The notes below the pieces were generated by a model that worked only from the letters and a program-made list of their open reading frames with translations, was not told where the DNA came from and searched no databases. The translations under genes and the position numbers were made by a program. Positions 58,101 through 64,000 of a stretch of DNA of 64,000 nucleotides are shown one piece after another. Source of the DNA: JACVRW01 sp963739095 (GTDB taxonomy: Bacteria; Actinomycetota; Thermoleophilia; Solirubrobacterales; Thermoleophilaceae); contig CAVTZF010000023.1 in assembly GCA_963739095.1 (NCBI GenBank), forward strand, positions 1 to 64,000, read 5' to 3'. How positions within the stretch are numbered: the first letter of the stretch is position 1; the number at the start of each line of letters is the position of its first letter.

Positions 58101-60107
58101 CACGTGGTTCGCGCCGACGAGGCGCGCGAGCCGCTCGTGTGCGGCGCAGCGCCCGTAGAAGTCGGCACGCACGGCAATCACGACCTGGACGCGGCGGTCG
58201 CTCGCCCTGGCGAGGGCGACGAGTGCGTCGATGAACTCGGCCCGCTCGCGCTCGTCACGGCAGGCGGTGAACAGCTCCTCGAACTGGTCGACGGCGAGCA
58301 GCACGTCGCCGGCGCCGGCGGGCAGCACCCGTTCGAGCTCGGCGAGCGGATGGCCACCCGGCCGCATCTGCGCCTGCGCCCAGCCCTCGGAGCCGGGCAG
58401 GACACCGCTCGCGAGCGCGGGCAGCAGGCCGGCACGCAGCGCAGAGGACTTGCCGGCGCCCGACGGGCCGACCAGAGCGAGCAGGGGAGCCCCGGCCAGC
58501 CGCGCGACCAGCTCGGCCACGAGGCGCTCTCGGCCAAAGAAGTAGTCGGCGTGCGTGGCGTCGAAGCTGGCGAGGCCGAGGAATGGGCAGATCGCCGGAG
58601 CGGCACGTCGTCCGCTTCGCCGCGGTAGAGCCGGTCACGCTCGTCCACCGCAAGCAGCGCGAGCAGATCGTCCGACAGGTCCGCCTCGGCCGCACGCAGC
58701 TCACCGCGCTCTCGGGCGGCGCGGCCGGCGCTTGCCTCGGCCTCGCGCGCTGCGTGTGCGCGGGCCCATTCGACCGCCACCCGGTGCACCGCCGACGGCA
58801 CGCCGCCGGTCTCGTCGGAAAGCGCCTCGGCCGGCGGCGGAGGTGCGCCGGGGGGCAGGTAGAGGTGTGCAATCTCGGCGGCGGCATCGTCGCCGAGCGG
58901 GCCCAGCTCGAGCGACAGCGTCAGCCGATCTTCGAACGCAGCCGGTGGGACAGAGCCCGGCTGGAGCACGGCGACCAAGAGTGGGCTTCCGGCGGTGCAT
59001 TGCCGCCGCCGCGCACTCGAGCAACTCGGGGTCGGCGTCATCGAGCACGAGCAGCTTGGGGCGGTCGCTCTCCTGAGCGCTCTGGACCACCGCCTTTCCA
59101 TCGGCAGGGGCTGTCGAGGCGCCGGCGTAGAGCACAGGGATCCGGCGGCGCAGCGCCTCGCGCGCGAGCTCGGCTGCCAGGCGCGTCTTCCCGATGCCGC
59201 GCGGGCCGTGGACAAGCACGACGCCGCCGTGGCCGTCCTCGGCACGGCCAAGCAGGGCGGTCAACTCGGCGAGCTCGCGATCCCGGCCGGCGAGCAACGG
59301 AGAGCCGCCCTCGAGCGGCTCCGGAAGCTCCTCGCGCGGCGGGTCGAGCGCCGGGTCCTGGGCAAGGATCGCGTCCTGCAGTGCACGCAGCTCCGCGCCA
59401 GGCTCAAGCCCGACCTGCTCGACGAGGGTCCGGCGGGCGCTGCGGTAAGCCTCGAGCGCGTCCGCCTGCCGCCCGCAGCGGTACAGCGCCAGCATGAGCT
59501 GTCCACGCAGATGCTCACGCAGCGGCTGCTCGGCGACGGCCGCCTCGAGCTCGGAGACCAGGTCCGCGTGCCGGCCGAGCGCCAGCTCGGCTTCCACGCG
59601 AGCCTCGAACGCGACCCAGCGCCGCTCCTCGAGGCGCGCGATCTCGGCCTGCGCGAACTGCTCGTAGGCGAGGTCCGAAAGCGCGGGGCCGCGCCACAGC
59701 CCGAGCGCCTCACTGAGCTTCTCCGCGGCGGCGTCGGGATCGGAGTCGAGGTCGTCGCGAGCGCTCGCGAGCAGCTCCTCGAAGCGATCGACGTCGAGCT
59801 CGCCTGACCTCACGTTGAGCCGGTACGCGCTCCCCTGGGTCTCGAGCCGCCCGTTGCGTCCGAGCGTCTGGCGCAGAGCCGAGACCTGGTTGTGGAGCAT
59901 CTTCTGCGCCGTAGCAGGCGGAGATTCGCCCCACAGCTCCTCCACGAGCCGGTCGCTCGTGATCAGCTGGTTGGCGCGCAGGAGCAACAGCGCCAGCAGG
60001 GCACGCTGGCGTCCTGTGCCGATCACTACCTCGAGGCCGCCATCGCCAACGACCTCCAATGGGCCAAGGAGGCGAAAGTCCAAACTGTGAAAACCGTAGA
60101 ACGACAT
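55104..60107 (-). pseudogene. giant BTAD regulator with STAND NTPase and WD40 repeats, frame disrupted
   Basis: Joining frames gives about 1,660 residues: winged helix (FHSLDFRLLGPLEVVGDG, DRLVEELWGESPPATAQKML), BTAD (LDVDRFEELLASARDDLDSD), a first ATPase (VLVHGPRGIGKTRLAAELAR), then a STAND NTPase (FLGLASFDATHADYFFGRER, LLALVGPSGAGKSSALRAGL, VLLAVDQFEELFTACRDE). A membrane-like helix (LAALLALALVAGVVALNQRG) comes next, then WD40 blades (YGVAVSPDGELIATGDESGA, INGLDISPDGRTLLTGSNDT, SPDGRLLAVTGKGGRVTLWN). It ends near HACLVAGRELTQAEWSEVLP. Shifts lie near 58995, 58590, 57500, 57340, 57310, 57000, 56650, 56375, 56320 and 56120. Stop at 55104-55106 assumed. STAND proteins are molecular switches; output here would be transcription. 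Confidence 0.75.
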
Positions 60108-60166
60108 CGGCGGTAAGGCAAACCGCGCGGCGTACCATCCGTGCAGGCTTCCGAGAGGAGATCGAG

Positions 60167-60392
60167 ATGGCGCGACTGATCCGGATGGACGGCACGGGGC
60201 ACACCACGCTCGCCGAGTGGACCGCGGCCGACGACGCGGCCTTCGAGGCCGCGGTGAGCGAGTTCCAGGAGCAGCAGGGGCTCGGCTACATCGGCACGGT
60301 CCCGGACGGGCCCCGGGAAGGCGACCCACGTGCGCGAGCTGCCGCGCTCCGCCGACCTCGTGATCATGCGGCGCCCGATCGCGGGCGGTTGA
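60167..60392 (+). CDS. small protein ending in Gly-Gly, one frameshift
   Basis: AGGAG lies six bases before ATG 60167. The first part reads MARLIRMDGTGHTTLAEWTA and AVSEFQEQQGLGYIGTVPDG. After one extra base near 60310 it continues PGKATHVRELPRSADLVIMR and ends RRPIAGG-stop at 60390-60392. Corrected length is about 74 residues. The small alpha/beta shape and exposed C-terminal Gly-Gly are reminiscent of ubiquitin-like proteins, but no family was recognised. Divergent from the BTAD-STAND gene; the next gene overlaps it by one base. Confidence 0.65.
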
Positions 60393-61022
60393 TGGAACAG
60401 GCGCTTCCCGAGCTTGCGTCCGTCCCCTGGCGCCAGCGCACGGACGCGCGCTGGCTGCGCCGCTGGGGGCGGATCTGGCACGCCTGGACGCTGCTCTACA
60501 CCGTGCCGTTCCTGGCGGCGGGGGCGGGGATGCTGTGGCTCGATCCGCTCGCGGCGCCGGTCGCCCTGGCGGCGATCGCGCACGCGTGGATCATCCCGGA
60601 GCTGTACGCCTTCCGTGGGGCGAGCGTGGTGCGGCCGAAGGGGCCGCGCAACGAGACGGCCGAGCCGGTCGCCCAGGGGCTGCTCGGCGACCTGCTCGAG
60701 CCACGACGAGCGCGAGCTCCAGCGAACGACCGGGCTTGCGCTCGAGCGCGGCGGGCTCGGCACGTGGCTGGTGGGGGAGGCCGGCGCGCTGCTCGTTACC
60801 CCGGGCGGCTCGCGCGTCCACTGCTTCTGCGTCCGCACGACCGAGCCGGAGCTGCCGCCGTCCGACCGCGTGGCACACCTGCTGCTGGCGCTGCGCGTCG
60901 ACGAGGAGGGTTTCGCGACGGTCGCGAACCACGCCTTCGCGGGCGCCCCGTGGCGGGTCCGGCGCCGCCTGCCGGCGCCGATGCGACCGGCCCTGAAGGC
61001 GGCGCAACGCGTGGCGCGTTAG
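60392..61022 (+). CDS. membrane protein of unknown function, one frameshift
   Basis: ATG 60392 shares its A with the previous stop. The protein begins MEQALPELASVPWRQRTDAR, has two hydrophobic segments (WTLLYTVPFLAAGAGMLWLD and PVALAAIAHAWIIPELYAF) and, after an extra base near 60702, continues SHDERELQRTTGLALERGGL, GTWLVGEAGALLVTPGGSRV and RVAHLLLALRVDEEGFATVA to KAAQRVAR. Corrected length is about 209 residues. No known family; co-translated with the Gly-Gly protein. Confidence 0.65.
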
Positions 61023-61035
61023 CCTCGGGGGCCGA

Positions 61036-61983
61036 GTGACCGAGCTCAGCTTCCGCGAGGGCGGTCCGGCCGACCTGCGGGCAGCATTCGAACTGGGGGA
61101 ATCGGCTTGGGACGCCTCACGCCGCGTCCGCGGCCTGCTCGGCCCCGACGAGGGCCGTGGTCACGACGAGCTTCGCGAGGAGTGGGAGCGCTCTCGCCCC
61201 TTCGTCGAGTTCGTCGCGGCGCAGCCGGACGGGTCGTTCTGGGTCTGTGAGAACGGCGGCGACATGGTCGGCTACGCGAGCTCCTCGCGCTTCGGCGTAA
61301 TGGACGAGCTGACCGAGCTGTGGGTCGCGCCCTCGTACGCCGGGCGGGGCATCGGCAGGTCGCTGCTGGAACAGATCTGGCCGTACTCGCCGTCGCCGGA
61401 GCTGGGCCGGGTTGTCGTGACGCTCGGCACGCCCGTCGACCTCACGCTCTACACCGAGTTCGGCGTGATGCCGGTGACCGGCCACTGGCACATGCGCCAC
61501 CGCGTCGACCAGTACCTCGAGGCGCGCGCCCACGAGGTCGACGCGGCGGCGCCCACGGTCCACGGCCTCACGAAGGACCGCGCCATCACAGAATGGAAGA
61601 GGCTCGAGCCCGAGGCGATCGGCCACGAGCGCCCGCTGCTGCAGGACTTCTTCGGCCGCACGCGCACCTGTCTCGCCTACATCGACGAGCGCTCCGGCGA
61701 CACCAGGGCACTCTGCTGGGTGAGCGCGGACGGGGAGATCGGGCCAGCCGTCGCCGAGACGGCGGAGGAGCTTGTCCCGGTGGTGCTCGCCTCGCTCGAC
61801 CGGGTCGCGAAGATGCGCGAGCCCGAGACCTTCGGGGTCTACTGCACGACCAGCTCCTGGTGGCTCCTCGACCGGCTGCGACGGCTCGGCTTCAAGGTCT
61901 ACTGGCCCGCCTGGGTGATGTCGTCGGTGCCGCTGCCGGGACTCGACCGCTACCTGCCGACGCGGCCCGCACGATTGCTTTAA
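61036..61983 (+). CDS. GNAT-family N-acetyltransferase
   Basis: A 315-residue protein with an N-terminal GNAT domain (LSFREGGPADLRAAFELGES, LTELWVAPSYAGRGIGRSLL with the acetyl-CoA loop) and a second, degenerate GNAT-like half (PVVLASLDRVAKMREPETFG, STSSWWLLDRL-type TTSSWWLLDRLRRLGFKVY). Two-domain GNATs are frequent in actinobacteria. Substrate unknown. GTG start 61036. Confidence 0.82.
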   Translation: MTELSFREGGPADLRAAFELGESAWDASRRVRGLLGPDEGRGHDELREEWERSRPFVEFVAAQPDGSFWVCENGGDMVGYASSSRFGVMDELTELWVAPSYAGRGIGRSLLEQIWPYSPSPELGRVVVTLGTPVDLTLYTEFGVMPVTGHWHMRHRVDQYLEARAHEVDAAAPTVHGLTKDRAITEWKRLEPEAIGHERPLLQDFFGRTRTCLAYIDERSGDTRALCWVSADGEIGPAVAETAEELVPVVLASLDRVAKMREPETFGVYCTTSSWWLLDRLRRLGFKVYWPAWVMSSVPLPGLDRYLPTRPARLL

Positions 61984-62012
61984 GCGAATCGCCGTCTGCC
62001 AAACTCGATGTC

Positions 62013-62183
62013 ATGGGAGAAGCCCTGTCTGACATCGCCCGCAAGGCCCTGGCGGTGGTGGTGCTCGTCGTTGCCGCGTACATCCTGTTCAAGGTGGTGC
62101 TCGGCTTCGTCGCGGCCATCGCGTGGATCGTGGTCGCAGTCGTCGCCGTGATCGCCGTCGTCTGGGCACTGCGCGTGCTCTGA
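62013..62183 (+). CDS. 56-residue membrane protein
   Basis: ATG 62013. The product is almost entirely two hydrophobic helices: ALAVVVLVVAAYILFKVVLG and VAAIAWIVVAVVAVIAVVWA, separated by a few residues. No family recognised. It is 13 bases before the next membrane/zinc-ribbon gene. Confidence 0.6.
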   Translation: MGEALSDIARKALAVVVLVVAAYILFKVVLGFVAAIAWIVVAVVAVIAVVWALRVL

Positions 62184-62196
62184 GCGCCTCCGGGCC

Positions 62197-62475
62197 GTGG
62201 AGTTCATCTTCATCGCCCTCGTCTTCGGCGTGGCCACCGCCGCCATCGCGCGGCTGAAGGGTGGCTCGCTGTTCATCTGGTTCCTGGTCGGCACCGCGCT
62301 GCCGGGAATCGGCATCCTCGCCGCCCTGCTGATGCGCGACGAGCGGCGCGAGCCGCGCCGGCGCTGCCCCGAGTGCGGTTTCGAGCTGCCGGTGAGCGAC
62401 CAGGTCTGCAAGCGCTGTGGCAGGGATCTCGACTACCCCGAGGAGCTCGCGAAGCCCGCAGGAAACCCGGTCTGA
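62197..62475 (+). CDS. small membrane protein with zinc-ribbon tail
   Basis: A 92-residue protein from GTG 62197. Two membrane helices (VEFIFIALVFGVATAAIARL, SLFIWFLVGTALPGIGILAA) are followed by a basic linker (RDERREPRRR) and a zinc ribbon with two Cys pairs (CPECGFELP and CKRCGRDL). It is likely a membrane-tethered ribbon protein; role unknown. Confidence 0.7.
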   Translation: MEFIFIALVFGVATAAIARLKGGSLFIWFLVGTALPGIGILAALLMRDERREPRRRCPECGFELPVSDQVCKRCGRDLDYPEELAKPAGNPV

Positions 62476-62506
62476 GCGCGGAAAAGCGCTGTTACACTGG
62501 CCTCCC

Positions 62507-62522
62507 CTGGCCGTCCGGCCAG
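62507..62522 (+). promoter_or_regulatory. hairpin in the leader of the acetolactate synthase gene
   Basis: CTGGCC, loop GTCC, GGCCAG is a perfect 6-bp stem 33 bases before the ATG. A further small stem AGCGC/GCGCT is at 62475-62490, and TACACT (62493-62498) resembles a -10 box. No leader peptide rich in branched-chain residues was found, so attenuation is unproven. Confidence 0.35.
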
Positions 62523-62555
62523 CCCGTCAGCCATACCGAAGGAGAAGGACCCGCC

Positions 62556-64000
62556 ATGCGAGCCGTCGACGCCATCATGGAGTGCCTCAAGGCCGAGGGC
62601 GTCGACAGCGTATTCGGCATCCCCGGTGGCGCGAACCTGCCGACCTACGACGCGCTCTATGACGCGGGCATCCGCCACGTCCAGTGCCGCCACGAGCAGG
62701 GCGCGGGCCATGCCGCGGAGGGCTACGCGAAGGCCTCGGGCAGGGTCGGCGTCGCGCTCGCGACGAGCGGCCCCGGCGCCACCAACCTCGTCACCTGCAT
62801 CGCCGACGCCGTCATGGACAGCGTGCCGACGGTTTTCCTCACGGGCCAGGTGCGGACCGAGATGATCGGCACCGACGGCTTCCAGGAGGCCGACATCTCC
62901 GGCATCACGATGCCGATCGTCAAGCACTCGATCCTGATTCAGGACCCACGCGACATCCCGCAGGCGATCCACGAGGCATTCCACATCGCGCGCACCGGCC
63001 GCCCCGGCCCGGTGCTGGTGGACGTGCCGCAGGACCTGTCGCGCGCCGACATCCCTTACGAGCCCGTCACCAAGCTGCACCTGCCGGGCTACCAGCCGAC
63101 CACCGAGGGCAACGCCAAGCAGATCCGGCTGGCGGCAAAGGCGCTCGCCAACTCACGCCGGCCGGTGATCTACGGCGGCGGCGGGATCGTCAACGCGGGC
63201 GCCACGAAGGAGTTCCAGGAGCTCTGCCTCTCGGACGCCTTCCCGGTCACCTGCACGCTGATGGGCCTCGGCGCCTTCCCGGCCGACAACGAGCAGTGGC
63301 TCGGGATGCTCGGCATGCACGGCACCCGCACCGCCAATTACGCGATGGACGAGGCCGACCTGATCGTCGCGATCGGCGCCCGCTTCGACGACCGCGTGAC
63401 CGGCAAGCTGTCCGAGTTCGCGCCGCGCGCGAAGTTCATCCACGTCGACATCGACCCGGCCGAGATCTCGAAGAACGTGCCGGCGCACATCCCGATCGTC
63501 GGCGACGCGAAGAACATCCTGCCGAAGTTCACCGCGGAGTACCGCGCGCTGGGCGCCGACGGCGCCCGGCTCGAGGGTTGGCTCGCGCGCATCCGCGGCT
63601 GGCAGGAGAAGCACCCGCTCGGCTACGAGGACAGCGTCGACGCCGAGATCAAGCCGCAGTACATGGTCCAGGCGATGTTCGAGGCGACCGACGGCCAGGC
63701 GATCGTCACCTCCGACGTCGGCCAGCACCAGATGTGGGCTGCTCAGTACTACGGCTTCACGCGCCCGCGCCAGTGGATCAACTCGGGCGGGCTCGGCACG
63801 ATGGGCTTCGGCCTGCCCTCGGCGCTCGGCGCCAAGGTCGCCCGGCCCGACCAGGACGTCGTCTGCCTCGCCGGCGACGGCTCGCTGATCATGACCGTCC
63901 AGGAGCTCGCGACCTGCGTCGACGAGAACATCCCGGTCAAGGTCTTCCTGATGAACAACGGGTACCTCGGCATGGTCCGCCAGTGGCAGGAGCTGTTCTG
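62556..64000 (+). CDS. ilvB: acetolactate synthase large subunit (3' end outside window)
   Basis: A ThDP enzyme of branched-chain amino-acid synthesis. VFGIPGGANLPTYDALYDAG opens it; RHEQGAGHAAEGYAKASGRV has the catalytic Glu; TSGPGATNLVTCIADAVMDS, GTDGFQEADISGITMPIVKH and GPVLVDVPQDL follow, with the cofactor motif LAGDGSLIMTVQELATCV and NNGYLGMVRQWQELF just before the window ends. These match AHAS rather than pyruvate oxidase. The AAGGAG at 62539-62544 precedes the ATG. ilvN would be expected next but is out of view. Confident on family; 481 residues visible. Confidence 0.93.
   Translation, partial: MRAVDAIMECLKAEGVDSVFGIPGGANLPTYDALYDAGIRHVQCRHEQGAGHAAEGYAKASGRVGVALATSGPGATNLVTCIADAVMDSVPTVFLTGQVRTEMIGTDGFQEADISGITMPIVKHSILIQDPRDIPQAIHEAFHIARTGRPGPVLVDVPQDLSRADIPYEPVTKLHLPGYQPTTEGNAKQIRLAAKALANSRRPVIYGGGGIVNAGATKEFQELCLSDAFPVTCTLMGLGAFPADNEQWLGMLGMHGTRTANYAMDEADLIVAIGARFDDRVTGKLSEFAPRAKFIHVDIDPAEISKNVPAHIPIVGDAKNILPKFTAEYRALGADGARLEGWLARIRGWQEKHPLGYEDSVDAEIKPQYMVQAMFEATDGQAIVTSDVGQHQMWAAQYYGFTRPRQWINSGGLGTMGFGLPSALGAKVARPDQDVVCLAGDGSLIMTVQELATCVDENIPVKVFLMNNGYLGMVRQWQELF

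Overview
The window is 64 kb of high-GC bacterial chromosome. Its gene content suggests an actinobacterium close to the Thermoleophilia/Solirubrobacterales: BTAD-type regulators, a PASTA-less receptor Ser/Thr kinase, GatCAB paired with a short GltX, HisKA_3 kinases, many GTG/TTG starts, and operons joined by 4-base ATGA/GTGA overlaps. The taxonomic call is inference from gene content. No rRNA, tRNA, CRISPR array, complete insertion sequence or prophage was seen.

Layout. 1-6759: the end of pheT runs into an arginine operon (argC-argJ-argB-argD-argG, nearly all overlapping); argC has one apparent extra base. 6790-15829: an accessory exopolysaccharide locus. It contains a GH114 (endo-galactosaminidase-type) hydrolase on the minus strand. 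Divergently, a tightly overlapping operon encodes an Agd3/CE18-like deacetylase (heavily frame-disrupted), a small coiled-coil protein, a PelF-like GT4 glycosyltransferase, a polytopic membrane protein and a spherulin-4/GH135-like protein. This set matches the fungal galactosaminogalactan cluster and the bacterial Pel system function by function. The locus lies exactly between the end of argG and a second, degenerate copy of the argG 3' end (15830-15993), which looks like an insertion scar. 15990-20427: a small membrane ORF, a histidine-kinase remnant, dnaE and a Cys-rich protein.

20434-25982: a BTAD regulator fused to universal-stress-like domains, a small exported protein, and a receptor kinase combining a cytoplasmic kinase, a seven-repeat propeller and a Liv-type ligand-binding domain, followed by a collapsed remnant of a second copy. 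26019-36457: housekeeping and signalling genes (nfo, gltX, HDOD-LuxR, histidine kinase, VanZ, Rrf2, cNMP-binding, hydrolase, TMEM175, MBL). 36579-46953: two disordered/membrane paralogues, cysK-cysE, a queuosine-salvage protein, an ABC exporter, a methyltransferase, pcrA, a secreted protein and folD. 47025-53236: a reductase-like protein, an MFS transporter and gatCAB.

53284-61022: a vanadium-haloperoxidase-family protein, a second copy of the BTAD-regulator/exported-protein pair (here a BTAD-STAND-WD40 giant), and two small genes, with many frame disruptions. 61036-64000: a GNAT protein, two small membrane proteins and the 5' part of an acetolactate-synthase large subunit.

Frame disruptions concentrate in three accessory stretches, while long housekeeping genes such as dnaE and pcrA are clean. 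In the deacetylase gene nearly all shifts are single extra bases in the same direction, so sequencing or assembly error must be excluded before calling these pseudogenes.
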